Source of the DNA: Halieaceae bacterium
Lineage (GTDB): Bacteria; Pseudomonadota; Gammaproteobacteria; Pseudomonadales; Halieaceae
DNA: 51,281 nucleotides
Assembly: GCA_016744355.1 (NCBI GenBank)
Contig: JADGEN010000017.1
Span: 1-51,281 of the forward strand
Reading direction: 5' to 3'
Part shown: positions 26,049-34,155 of the stretch, in pieces
How the letters are laid out: each line of letters begins with the position of its first letter
Position numbering within the stretch: the stretch's first letter is position 1
Made by a program: the position numbers and the translations under genes
Notes under the pieces: model-generated
Databases searched by the model: none
Told to the model about the DNA's origin: nothing
Seen by the model: only the letters and a program-made list of their open reading frames with translations

Positions 26049-26110
26049 GACTCGCCGGGTAGCCCTCAAGGAAGAGCTTGCTCTAGCTTCGGGTGTGAGC
26101 TCATAGCGCC
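26049..26110 (-). repeat. Diverged structured-repeat copy E (long type)
   Basis: Read on the minus strand, it has CGCTATGAGCTCACACCC, then an AGAGC-AA-GCTCT hairpin, then CCTTGAGGGCT, and CGGCGAGTCTTGG at the end, where copy D has CGGCGTGTCTTGG. It is clearly related to D and, more weakly, to A. The internal hairpin again differs in sequence but stays paired. Outer arms are not recognisable. Confidence 0.55.
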
Positions 26111-26222
26111 CTCGGCAAAGTAAAAATATCCACCGCCAACACCAAAACCTCGTGCCCCGAATCCAAAATTTTATTACACTGTAACTCCCAGTTTTCACCA
26201 GACTCAAAAGTGGTTCCTGCTC

Positions 26223-27044
26223 ATGAGACGTGTCGTATTTAATCAAAAAGGTGGCGTTGGAAAAACCAGCATCACCTGTAATCTCGCTGCCATTAGCGCA
26301 GCTTCCGGCCTTCGTACCCTGGTCGTTGACCTCGATGTGCAGGGCAACTCCACCCATTACCTGGTGGGCGAAATAGACGCCGAAGAATTTCCGGCGGAGG
26401 CTCAGGGTGTAGCGGGGCTGTTCAAGCAGACCGTTGGCTCGCGTAAAATGCAGCAAAACCCCGACTCATTTGTGTGGGAAACACCCTACGAAAACCTGTT
26501 TCTGATGCCATCCAGCCCAGTGTTGTCCAACATGGAAAAAGAACTGGAATCGCGTTACAAAATTTACAAATTGCGCGATGCGCTGGACAAGTTGTCCGAA
26601 GAATATGACCGCGTATACATCGACACACCCCCTAGCTTCAATTTCTATTCAAAGTCGGCACTGATCGCTGCAAACTCCGTGCTGGTGCCATTTGACTGCG
26701 ATAGTTTTGCCCGCCAGAGTCTGTATTCGCTGATGGATAATATCGCTGAGCTGCAAGAAGATCACAACCCAGAGTTGGAAGTGGAGGGCGTGATCGTCAA
26801 TCAATTTAATGCACAGGCACGCCTGCCTACGGAGTTGGTAGCAGAGCTGGAAGAGGAGGGCTATCCGGTGCTGGCCACGTACCTCAACACCTCAGTGAAG
26901 ATGAAAGAGTCCCACCGGGAGCATAGGCCGCTAATAGATATGGCGCCCAGTCATAAACTCACCGGACAGTTTTTCGACCTGTATTCCGAACTGGAAGCTG
27001 CCTTGCCCAAAAGTGCATCCAAAGGCAAGGCACGGGCAGCCTGA
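26223..27044 (+). CDS. ParA/MinD-type ATPase, no ParB beside it
   Basis: A 273-residue SIMIBI ATPase with a deviant Walker A, VFNQKGGVGKTSITCNLAA, at the very N-terminus. Next are VVDLDVQGNSTHYLVG (switch I) and RVYIDTPPSFNFYSKSAL (Walker B/switch II). There is no N-terminal DNA-binding domain, so it is of the short chromosomal type. No parB-like gene or parS-like array is visible nearby. Such orphan ParA proteins position protein clusters, plasmid-like DNA or chemoreceptors. No Shine-Dalgarno is evident before ATG 26223. It converges with the next gene, 3 nt apart. Confidence 0.88.
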   Translation: MRRVVFNQKGGVGKTSITCNLAAISAASGLRTLVVDLDVQGNSTHYLVGEIDAEEFPAEAQGVAGLFKQTVGSRKMQQNPDSFVWETPYENLFLMPSSPVLSNMEKELESRYKIYKLRDALDKLSEEYDRVYIDTPPSFNFYSKSALIAANSVLVPFDCDSFARQSLYSLMDNIAELQEDHNPELEVEGVIVNQFNAQARLPTELVAELEEEGYPVLATYLNTSVKMKESHREHRPLIDMAPSHKLTGQFFDLYSELEAALPKSASKGKARAA

Positions 27045-27047
27045 TCG

Positions 27048-28175
27048 TTAGACCTTGGGCAGCATGCTGCCCGCTTTCTCCACTGCATCTACGTATTCGT
27101 CCAGCAGGCGGAACATGACCGAGCGGCAGGATTCCATTTCGTTGATTTGCCCAATAACCTGACCGCAGGGGTTAAAGGCGACGCTCTGGCAGTCTCCCAC
27201 GCCTGCGTAGGTGTGGGTGCGGCGCATGCCGTCAGAGGTAACCATGCCCTGCAGCGGCATCCCCAGTGGCTCGGGGGTATCGGCTCTGTCCCAGGCATCG
27301 GTCCATTCACTTTTCAGCATACGGCAGGTTTTTCCGGTCCAGGAGCGGGATCGAATAGTATCTTCGCTGGAGGCATTGAGTAGGGACTGGCGCTGAGCTT
27401 CCTCAACATGAGCCTCCTCAACCGTTAACCACAGCGAGCCGGTCCATGCCCCGGCGGCACCCATAGCCATGGCGGCGGCTATTTGTCGGCCATTGCCTAT
27501 GCCGCCAGCAGCCAGCATGGGAGTATCTCCTATCGCGTCCACAATTTGCGGCCACAGTACGACAGAGCCCACATCGCCGGCGTGGCCACCACCTTCTCCG
27601 CCCTGAGCCACTACGAAATCCAGCCCGGCTTCTTTATGCGCCACAGCCTGCTTAACCCGGCCGCACAGTGCGCCAATTAAGCGGCCGCTGTTCTGTACCA
27701 GTTTAATCTTGTCTGCGGGGGGGGTGCCCAGTGCATTGGCAATCATTACGCATTGGGGACGGGTGAGCGCTTCCTCCAATAGAGGCGTGGCGGTGGCATC
27801 GGTCCAGCCCATTAAGCCCATGGTGGTAGTGCCGTCTGGCCAAGCCGGTACGCCTGCGTCTGCCAGCAGCTTCTGCGCGAAGTCCAAATGTTCCTGCGGA
27901 ACCATTTTCCAAAGTTCCTTTTCCATTTCCTCGGCACTCATGCTGCCCATGCCCTCGTACTTTTGCGGGATAACAATGTCCACGCCGTAGGGCTTGTCGC
28001 CTATATGTTCATCAATCCAGTCGAGTTCTTCTTTTAGTTGCTCCGGGCTGAAGCCCACCGCACCCAAAACGCCGATGCCGCCAGCTTTACTCACCGCCAC
28101 GACAACGTCCCGGCAGTGGGTGAAGGCAAATATTGGGAATTCGATGCCCAATCTTTCACATAGTGCGTTGCTCAT
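27048..28175 (-). CDS. Nitronate monooxygenase family flavoprotein
   Basis: The start is ATG 28175, 7 nt after AGGAG; the frame is open 27 codons upstream with no support. The 375-residue FMN-dependent TIM barrel has FTHCRDVVVAVSKAGGIGVLG near the N-terminus. It also has FVVAQGGEGGGHAGDVGSV and AAGGIGNGRQIAAAMAMGAAG, the phosphate-binding part. The family includes nitronate monooxygenases and enoyl-reductase-like enzymes, and the substrate is uncertain. The C-terminal region is longer than in the classical enzymes. It diverges from cysH across 182 bp. Confidence 0.86.
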   Translation of the reverse strand: MSNALCERLGIEFPIFAFTHCRDVVVAVSKAGGIGVLGAVGFSPEQLKEELDWIDEHIGDKPYGVDIVIPQKYEGMGSMSAEEMEKELWKMVPQEHLDFAQKLLADAGVPAWPDGTTTMGLMGWTDATATPLLEEALTRPQCVMIANALGTPPADKIKLVQNSGRLIGALCGRVKQAVAHKEAGLDFVVAQGGEGGGHAGDVGSVVLWPQIVDAIGDTPMLAAGGIGNGRQIAAAMAMGAAGAWTGSLWLTVEEAHVEEAQRQSLLNASSEDTIRSRSWTGKTCRMLKSEWTDAWDRADTPEPLGMPLQGMVTSDGMRRTHTYAGVGDCQSVAFNPCGQVIGQINEMESCRSVMFRLLDEYVDAVEKAGSMLPKV

Positions 28176-28296
28176 GGTGCTCTCCTGACAGTAATTACGA
28201 GGTTGGCAGCAGTATTGCGCGCCCACAGCAGCTGGACAATTGCGGGGGAGTGCCACAGAAACTGTCGTTTTTAATCATGTGGAGATTACGCGGAAG

Positions 28297-28321
28297 AATA
28301 ACCATATAGATCAATGTTATT
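28297..28321. promoter_or_regulatory. Imperfect dyad upstream of cysH
   Basis: AATAACCAT (28297-28305) faces ATGTTATT (28314-28321), an 8-of-9 inverted repeat about 37 nt before the cysH start. The position suits a transcription factor site, for example a LysR-type sulfur regulator such as CysB, but the assignment is a guess. Confidence 0.25.
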
Positions 28322-28357
28322 TGTGTAGAGCCCACCTATTCTTTACAGTTCAATGTT

Positions 28358-29035
28358 ATGACTGCTTTAAAATTAGCCCAAACCATGACTGAACAGCAAA
28401 ATACCGCACTGGACCTCGATCTGGAGCACATTAACGCTTCGCTGGCCGATGCCAGCCCCGCGGAAATTGTGCGTTGGGCATTGGCTCTGGGCAAAGAAAC
28501 TATTGCCACCACCAGCTTCGGTCGCAATGCGGCGCTTATGTTGCATTTGGTAAGCGAGGAGGACAAAACAGTGCCAACTATTTGGGTGGACACTGGCTAT
28601 AACCTCCGGGACACCTATGTAGTGGCCGAGCGCCTGATCAAAGATATGCAGCTGAATATGCACGTGTATTCTCCGCAGATGACCTCGGAGCGGCGCAATG
28701 CGATTATGGGCGGCATTCCAACGATCGACGAAGAAGAGCGTCACGCCGAGTTCACCCGGCAGGTAAAGTTGGAGCCTTTCGCTCAAGCGATTGCCGACTT
28801 TCAGCCCGAAGTGTGGATAACCGGCATCCGTCAGGAAGAAACCGAGCACCGCAAGTCGCTGGATATTGTCTCTATTGATAATCGTGGCATTCTCAAGGTT
28901 GCGCCTATTTTTTATTGGTCCGAAGAGCAGGTCGAGGATTACATGGAGCAGCACAGTCTCAGCAGTTGCAAACACTACTTTGACCCCACCAAGGTTCAGG
29001 ATGGACGTGAGTGTGGTTTGCACACGGCTGCCTGA
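28358..29035 (+). CDS. cysH: Phosphoadenylyl-sulfate reductase, thioredoxin-dependent
   Basis: A 225-residue PAPS-reductase-type enzyme of assimilatory sulfate reduction. The nucleotide loop is TTSFGRNAALMLHL, TIWVDTGYNLRDTYVVAE follows, and the catalytic cysteine is in ECGLH, four residues from the end. The only other cysteine is in SSCKHY. The CC...CxxC set that binds a [4Fe-4S] cluster in APS reductases is absent, which points to PAPS as substrate. ATG 28358 and ATG 28385 are both possible starts, neither with a good ribosome site. It ends 3 nt before a methionine-sulfoxide reductase gene. Confidence 0.9.
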   Translation: MTALKLAQTMTEQQNTALDLDLEHINASLADASPAEIVRWALALGKETIATTSFGRNAALMLHLVSEEDKTVPTIWVDTGYNLRDTYVVAERLIKDMQLNMHVYSPQMTSERRNAIMGGIPTIDEEERHAEFTRQVKLEPFAQAIADFQPEVWITGIRQEETEHRKSLDIVSIDNRGILKVAPIFYWSEEQVEDYMEQHSLSSCKHYFDPTKVQDGRECGLHTAA

Positions 29036-29038
29036 GTA

Positions 29039-29515
29039 GTGATTCGCACTGGCGCTCAGACTCTTTCTCTGCACGATATTCGCCTTCAGCTACGAGGTTT
29101 AATGCACGATGAGCCCGATCTTGTGGCTAATGCAGCCAACTTCTCTGCATTGTTGGCGCCTCAACTGCCCGACATAAACTGGCTGGGGTTTTATTTCCTG
29201 CAAGGCAATGAATTGATACTGGGTCCGTTTCAGGGTAAGCCTGCCTGTGTACGCATCCCCATTACAAGAGGCGTCTGTGGTGCCGCTGTGACCAATAGGC
29301 AGACTCAGGTCATTGCCGATGTGCACGCCTTCCCGGGTCATATAGCTTGCGATATCGCCTCCCGTTCAGAGTTGGTTGTGCCGTTGTATGCGGGTCAGGA
29401 GATCGTCGGGGTTTTGGATATCGATAGTCCGCATATGGATAGATTTAGTCCGAGCGATGTCGAAACTGTAGAGTCATTGGCGCGGGAGTTTTGCTCGCTA
29501 CAGTACGGGGAGTAA
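29039..29515 (+). CDS. msrC: Free methionine-(R)-sulfoxide reductase (GAF domain)
   Basis: A 158-residue GAF-domain protein starting at GTG 29039. INWLGFYFLQGNELILGPFQGKPAC is the fRMsr signature, and the three conserved cysteines are all present: GKPAC, GVCGAAV and IACDIASRSE. It reduces free Met-R-sulfoxide with thioredoxin. The 3-nt gap to cysH suggests one transcript, joining two thioredoxin-dependent sulfur enzymes. The alternative, a signalling GAF protein, is less likely given the cysteines. Confidence 0.9.
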   Translation: MIRTGAQTLSLHDIRLQLRGLMHDEPDLVANAANFSALLAPQLPDINWLGFYFLQGNELILGPFQGKPACVRIPITRGVCGAAVTNRQTQVIADVHAFPGHIACDIASRSELVVPLYAGQEIVGVLDIDSPHMDRFSPSDVETVESLAREFCSLQYGE

Positions 29516-29587
29516 GTGGTCCGAAGCTGGGCTATACTGTCAGAGGAGACCTGCGACGCTGTGTTGCGCGCGGGCACGGAGGGCACC

Positions 29588-30817
29588 ATGGTTATCTCAA
29601 CAATGGTGGAAAGGCTACTACAACTCTCAAGGGTTGTCCGGACTCCCTTGTGCATAGCTATGTCTCTTTTTGCTTTGATATTTTTGACCGCCTGCGCTTC
29701 CAACACCACCCAACCCGATGCTGTGGCCAATTTGTCGCCGTTGATGTTTGGCACACGCGTGATCACCGTGGATGACGTTGCCACCCTTGCTCCTATCCCT
29801 GACCTTCTCGGAGTGGATGACGACATGCGGGAGTTCGTCGAGACTTATACCGGCGACTTACACAGTGACCGTCAGCGTATGAATCACCTGCACCAGTCCA
29901 TCACCAGTAATGCCATCCTCGATATCGACTATGTCGCCGATGCCGAAGGTGTGGCGCAGGAAGTATTTCATCGTGGCACTGCAAACTGTTTGTCTTATGC
30001 CAGCCTGTTCATCGCGCTTGCCCGGGAGGCGGGGCTGGACGCTAATTATCAATGGGTAAAGGTGCGCCCCCAATGGAGCAGGGTTGGAGAGCGAGTAGCG
30101 GTGCGCCTGCATGTGAACGTTATAATAACGTTGCGCCGTGGTCAGGAGTACATCGTTGACATCGACCCGCTTCGCCCCTCTGAAACCACCGGCACTAATG
30201 TGCTCAGTGATACCGATGCCCTGGCGCTCTACCACAACAATATTGCCATGGGTGCACTGGCCCGTAATGAGTTCGACGAGGCGTGGGTTCATTCTGTGCG
30301 CGCGCTGCAGTTAAGCCCGCAGATGTCGCTGCTGTGGGTCAACATTGGTGCTATTTATCGTGTTTCCGGACAGCATGAAGATGCGCAGAGTAGCTATTTT
30401 ACGGCGCTAGCACTAAATTCCCGGGACCGCTCAGCGATGAACAATCTGGTGGTGCTTTACGAGCTTGAAGGCAATGAAGAACAGGCCAAATACTGGTCAG
30501 ACCAGGTAGCGAGATATCGCATCGATAATCCGTGGTATCACGCGTGGCTTGGGGATAAGGCTGGTGAAGCTGGAGATTGGTCGCAGGCTCTCATGCATTA
30601 CTCTGACGCCCGCCGCCGTGACTCCGAGGACGGTCGCTTGCAGTATGCGGTTGGTCTTATTTACTACCAGCTTGGGGATTTGAGTGAGGCGCAGCGCTTC
30701 GTGGCTATGGCCATTGAAACTGTCAGTGAAACGGGGGGCATGCGCCACAGCGAGTTGGAAGCTTATCAGCTGCAGCTCGATACCATCATGAAAGAGCAGC
30801 TCGCCGTGTTGGACTGA
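29588..30817 (+). CDS. Lipoprotein with transglutaminase-like domain and TPRs
   Basis: I choose ATG 29588, 5 nt after GGAGGG, over the earlier in-frame start at 29516. The 409-residue protein has a basic n-region, a hydrophobic stretch and the lipobox LTAC (C36), so it should be a lipoprotein. Residues about 110-210 look like a transglutaminase-type cysteine-protease fold: RGTANCLSYASLFIALAREAG (Cys), RLHVNVII (His), YIVDIDP (Asp). The C-terminal half is TPR helices (LLWVNIGAIYRVSGQHEDAQ and following). Whether it is an enzyme or a scaffold is unknown. No partner gene is obvious. Confidence 0.78.
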   Translation: MVISTMVERLLQLSRVVRTPLCIAMSLFALIFLTACASNTTQPDAVANLSPLMFGTRVITVDDVATLAPIPDLLGVDDDMREFVETYTGDLHSDRQRMNHLHQSITSNAILDIDYVADAEGVAQEVFHRGTANCLSYASLFIALAREAGLDANYQWVKVRPQWSRVGERVAVRLHVNVIITLRRGQEYIVDIDPLRPSETTGTNVLSDTDALALYHNNIAMGALARNEFDEAWVHSVRALQLSPQMSLLWVNIGAIYRVSGQHEDAQSSYFTALALNSRDRSAMNNLVVLYELEGNEEQAKYWSDQVARYRIDNPWYHAWLGDKAGEAGDWSQALMHYSDARRRDSEDGRLQYAVGLIYYQLGDLSEAQRFVAMAIETVSETGGMRHSELEAYQLQLDTIMKEQLAVLD

Positions 30818-30826
30818 GCCGTGTGC

Positions 30827-31213
30827 CTACTTAATATCCACTTTGATATATGTGCGTTTGTCCATCTTTCCTGTGATTCGGGAGAAGATGTCTCCGATTT
30901 TCATTTGTAGGCCGTATTTGTGTCGCAGCGCCTGTAGCGCAGTATTTTTATCTTCTTCTGCTTCGAGTAACACCGCCTCGGTGTCTATCCACGCGCCAGT
31001 TACACTACCGCGCATGGTGCACGCTGCTATCGCGGATTCACTGAAGTTGCGCAGTCGTTTTACTTTACCGGTGTCGGTGGCTGAGAACAGGTAGTAGCTC
31101 CCCCCGTGGGGTGCAAACCACACTGGTGTGGCGACAAACTCACCCGAGCGTTTTTTTGTGGAAAAACTGATGTAATTTTCCCCATCGAGAAACTCGACTT
31201 CTTCGCTTTTCAT
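30827..31213 (-). CDS. PPOX-type flavin/F420-dependent oxidoreductase-like protein
   Basis: A 128-residue split-barrel protein of the pyridoxamine-phosphate-oxidase superfamily. YISFSTKKRSGEFVATPVWF is the typical first strand pair, GGSYYLFSATDTGKVKRLRN follows, then IAACTMRGSVTGAWIDTEAVL. Such small proteins bind FMN, F420 or heme, and the cofactor cannot be assigned. It converges on the lipoprotein gene, 9 nt apart, and diverges from the SDR gene. Confidence 0.78.
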   Translation of the reverse strand: MKSEEVEFLDGENYISFSTKKRSGEFVATPVWFAPHGGSYYLFSATDTGKVKRLRNFSESAIAACTMRGSVTGAWIDTEAVLLEAEEDKNTALQALRHKYGLQMKIGDIFSRITGKMDKRTYIKVDIK

Positions 31214-31339
31214 ACTGATACATCCTATTATTGCGTGGCGACACTAAGCGCTATTAAAGCGTTATTCAGTCGATGTAACAATACGCAGAGGCCTCGTGTT
31301 ACTAATTCCAGGCCGACATTCTAAAAAAGGATAATTCTC

Positions 31340-32281
31340 ATGAGCACATTTAATGCCGAATCGACTACCCGTGAAGTTATTGAAGGTATTTCTCTGAGCG
31401 GAAAATTTGCCGTCGTTACCGGTGCTTCTTCCGGATTGGGTGTAGAGACGGTACGAACCTTGGCTGGCGCTGGTGCCCGAGTCCTCATGTTGGCTAGGGA
31501 TCAGGCCAAGCTGGAGGGTGTCGCCAATGCGTTGCGCAGTGTCGATAACGAGGCGCAGGTCGATATTGAAATTATCGACCTGTCAGATCTGGACCGTGTG
31601 CGCAATACCTGTGCGAATATTCTAGACAGCTATCCTCCAATCGATTTACTGATTAATAATGCCGGTGTCATGGCCTGCCCGCTAGGGCGTACCGCACAGG
31701 GATTTGAAATGCAGTTTGGCACCAACCACTTGGGTCACTTCCTGTTTACCTGCCTGCTTGCCCCGGGGCTTGTCGATGGGGCGCGGGTGATTTCCCTGAG
31801 CTCAGCGGGACATAAGTTTGGCCGGGTAGATTTTGATGACCCCAATTACCAGCAGCGCGACTATGAAAAATGGTCGGCTTATGGTCAGTCCAAAACGGCT
31901 AATGCACTGTTTGCTGTCGGTCTGGATGACCGGCTGAAGTCCCGTGGGATTCGGGCTTTTGCGGTGCACCCGGGAGTCATTATGACGGAGCTGAGCCGGC
32001 ATATGGTGCCGGAGGACTTCGAGATGCTGCAGGCGCGGGCGCCCAAGGACAAGCCCATGACAATGAAAACAGTGGAGCAGGGTGCTGCCACCAGTGTCTG
32101 GGCCGCCACCGCGCCAGAGCTGAGCGAGGAGGGTGCGATCTATCTGGAGGATTGTCATATTGGCAAAGCCACTGCACCCGGAGGCGACGGTGGTGTAGAA
32201 TCCTATGCCTTGGATCACAGCGATGCGGACCGCCTTTGGGCCATCTCAGAGGAGCTGGTGGGGCAGACCTTCAGCCTCTAG
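31340..32281 (+). CDS. Short-chain dehydrogenase/reductase
   Basis: A 313-residue classical-type SDR. The cofactor loop is TGASSGLG (27-34), the structural motif is NNAG, and the active site is [10 protein letters not shown] (Tyr and Lys). An N-terminal stretch of about 20 residues precedes the Rossmann fold. It resembles retinol-dehydrogenase/WWOX-like SDRs, which often reduce aldehydes or ketones with NADPH. The ATG at 31340 has AAAAAGGA upstream. It ends 35 nt before asnS, and the two may share a transcript although their functions look unrelated. Confidence 0.9.
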   Translation: MSTFNAESTTREVIEGISLSGKFAVVTGASSGLGVETVRTLAGAGARVLMLARDQAKLEGVANALRSVDNEAQVDIEIIDLSDLDRVRNTCANILDSYPPIDLLINNAGVMACPLGRTAQGFEMQFGTNHLGHFLFTCLLAPGLVDGARVISLSSAGHKFGRVDFDDPNYQQRDYEKWSAYGQSKTANALFAVGLDDRLKSRGIRAFAVHPGVIMTELSRHMVPEDFEMLQARAPKDKPMTMKTVEQGAATSVWAATAPELSEEGAIYLEDCHIGKATAPGGDGGVESYALDHSDADRLWAISEELVGQTFSL

Positions 32282-32316
32282 CTATCCACCTTTTGTCATA
32301 CTATGAGAGAACATTG

Positions 32317-33714
32317 ATGAGTCAGTTCACCACTATTTCAGCGGCCCTGAAAGGCCAGATTGTAACCGGCACACAGGTCACCGTTAAAGGCTGGTTGCGC
32401 AGTAAAAGAGATTCCAAGGCGGGAATATCTTTTCTCGCCATTCATGACGGCACCGCTTTCGATGCAATTCAGGCCGTAGTTCCGGCCGACCTGGACAATT
32501 ATGAAAGCGAAGTGTTGAAACTGTCGGCGGGTTGTTCCGTCGTCGTTAGTGGTGAGTTAGTGGAATCACAGGGTAAGGGACAGAGTGTAGAGATTCAGGC
32601 AACGGCAGTGGAGGTGTTGGGTTGGGTTGACGATGCCGAGTCATATCCTATTGCAAAGAAGCGCCATACCTTCGAGTTTTTGCGCACTCAGCAGCACTTG
32701 CGCCAACGCACTAATACCTTCGGGGCTATCACGCGAGTGCGCAGTACTTTAGCTAACGCTATACATAATTACTTCCACGACAATGGCTTCGATTGGATAA
32801 ACACACCTATTATTACCGGCAGTGATTGCGAGGGTGCCGGCGAATTGTTTCGGGTAAGCACACTCGATTACGCCAATTTGCCACGCACCGATAAGAACTC
32901 TGTCGACTTCGGTCAGGATTTTTTTGGCGGCGAGGCATTTCTTACAGTGTCAGGCCAACTTGAGCTTGAGTCTTATTGCCTTGCGATGAGCAAAGTGTAT
33001 TCCTTTGGTCCCACTTTTCGCGCCGAGAACTCCCACACCAGTCGTCACCTTGCCGAATTCTGGATGGTTGAGCCGGAGATAGCATTTGCCGACTTAAATG
33101 ATGATGCCGACCTGGCAGAGAGTTTGCTGAAGCATGTGTTCACTCGTGTGTTGGAGGAGCGTGAGGACGATATGGCATTCTTTGCCCAACATATCGAAAA
33201 GACAGCCATCGAGCGTCTGCGCTCTTTAGTCGACAATAGTTTCGAGCGCATGGACTACACGGACGCGATTAAAATTTTGCAAAACTGTGGTGAGAAATTT
33301 GAGTTTCCGGTGGAGTGGGGCATCGACATGGCATCGGAGCACGAGCGCTATCTGGCCGAGAAGCACGTGGGGCGGCCGGTCATCGTTATGAACTACCCTA
33401 AAGATATCAAGGCGTTTTATATGCGCTTGAACGACGATGAAAAAACAGTGGCGGCCATGGATGTTCTAGCTCCCGGCATCGGTGAAATCATTGGCGGCAG
33501 TCAACGCGAAGAGAGGCTGGATGTGCTCGATGCCCGCATGGACCCCCATATTCGAGAGGAGTTGGGTTGGTACCGCGATTTACGTCGATATGGCACAGTG
33601 CCTCACGCCGGTTTTGGCCTGGGTTTCGAGCGCTTGCTCAACTATGTGACCGGTATGGAAAATGTGCGAGATGTGATTCCCTTTCCCCGTACGCCAGGTA
33701 ACGCCTCTTTTTAG
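32317..33714 (+). CDS. asnS: Asparaginyl-tRNA synthetase
   Basis: The start is ATG 32317; the frame is open 55 codons upstream but overlaps the SDR gene. The 465-residue class IIb synthetase (E. coli: 466) has an N-terminal OB-fold anticodon domain ([20 protein letters not shown]). The catalytic core has motif 2 [20 protein letters not shown] and motif 3 [19 protein letters not shown]. It charges tRNA-Asn, so the organism need not rely only on transamidation. The stop lies within a terminator hairpin. Confidence 0.97.
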   Translation: MSQFTTISAALKGQIVTGTQVTVKGWLRSKRDSKAGISFLAIHDGTAFDAIQAVVPADLDNYESEVLKLSAGCSVVVSGELVESQGKGQSVEIQATAVEVLGWVDDAESYPIAKKRHTFEFLRTQQHLRQRTNTFGAITRVRSTLANAIHNYFHDNGFDWINTPIITGSDCEGAGELFRVSTLDYANLPRTDKNSVDFGQDFFGGEAFLTVSGQLELESYCLAMSKVYSFGPTFRAENSHTSRHLAEFWMVEPEIAFADLNDDADLAESLLKHVFTRVLEEREDDMAFFAQHIEKTAIERLRSLVDNSFERMDYTDAIKILQNCGEKFEFPVEWGIDMASEHERYLAEKHVGRPVIVMNYPKDIKAFYMRLNDDEKTVAAMDVLAPGIGEIIGGSQREERLDVLDARMDPHIREELGWYRDLRRYGTVPHAGFGLGFERLLNYVTGMENVRDVIPFPRTPGNASF

Positions 33715-33723
33715 AGGTGTTTT
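33701..33723 (+). terminator. Intrinsic terminator overlapping the asnS stop codon
   Basis: ACGCCTCT (33701-33708) pairs with AGAGGTGT (33713-33720), one G-T pair, around a TTTT loop, and TTT follows at 33721. The TAG stop (33712-33714) lies inside the hairpin. Confidence 0.6.
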
Positions 33724-33837
33724 GCTGACCCAAAAGGGGCTATTGATCAAATATTGACCGCTTTTTGTGACATATTGCCTAAATAATGATCAGTAAAGGC
33801 TGGATAGTGCGCCATACTCAGAACAAGAGGTGGCGCA

Positions 33838-34155
33838 ATGAGTACCAGTTACAACTACAGTTCAGGCGACTCCGTCAGTGAGTTGGCCATAGTCGACACA
33901 TTTACCAAGCTTATTTTTGGTGAAGAGAGTCGCTACAGTGACGCCGAATTACGCATCATCCAGGCCTTGCGTCTTAGCGACGACAATGTCGCCCTCGATA
34001 ACCATCACGATATGGGGATTTATCTACGAGCGATGGGTGTCGATGAGATGATCAGGCTGGTTTCTCGGGTTCAGGATCAGATGGCTTCAGGCCACAACCG
34101 TCCACCACGGCGAAGAGGCTCTGATGGCTTGCATCCTCAACGCGCAGGAATTTAA
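33838..34155 (+). CDS. Small hypothetical protein overlapping the 3' end of rnb
   Basis: A 105-residue protein with an AGAGGTGG ribosome site about 6 nt before ATG 33838. The first 80 residues look like real protein, acidic and amphipathic (ELAIVDTFTKLIFGEESRYSDAEL, MGIYLRAMGVDEMIRLVSRVQ). The last 30 (PPRRRGSDGLHPQRAGI and before) are antisense to the end of rnb and look non-native. The overlap with rnb is 104 nt. I recognise no family. The C-terminal part may reflect a lost stop codon. Confidence 0.55.
   Translation: MSTSYNYSSGDSVSELAIVDTFTKLIFGEESRYSDAELRIIQALRLSDDNVALDNHHDMGIYLRAMGVDEMIRLVSRVQDQMASGHNRPPRRRGSDGLHPQRAGI

Larger units (their letters stand above)
25854..26222. other. 369-bp gene-free interval with two diverged structured-repeat relics
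   Basis: No credible gene. Two degenerate copies of the structured repeat lie in tandem on the minus strand (25916-25979 and 26049-26110). Next to the ParA gene is a short perfect dyad, TTACA (26174-26178) C TGTAA (26180-26184), in an AT-rich stretch. That is a possible operator, but I see no good promoter boxes around it. Confidence 0.7.

Noticed and set aside
28373..29074. 233-codon minus-strand frame opposite cysH
   Set aside because: Shadow of cysH.
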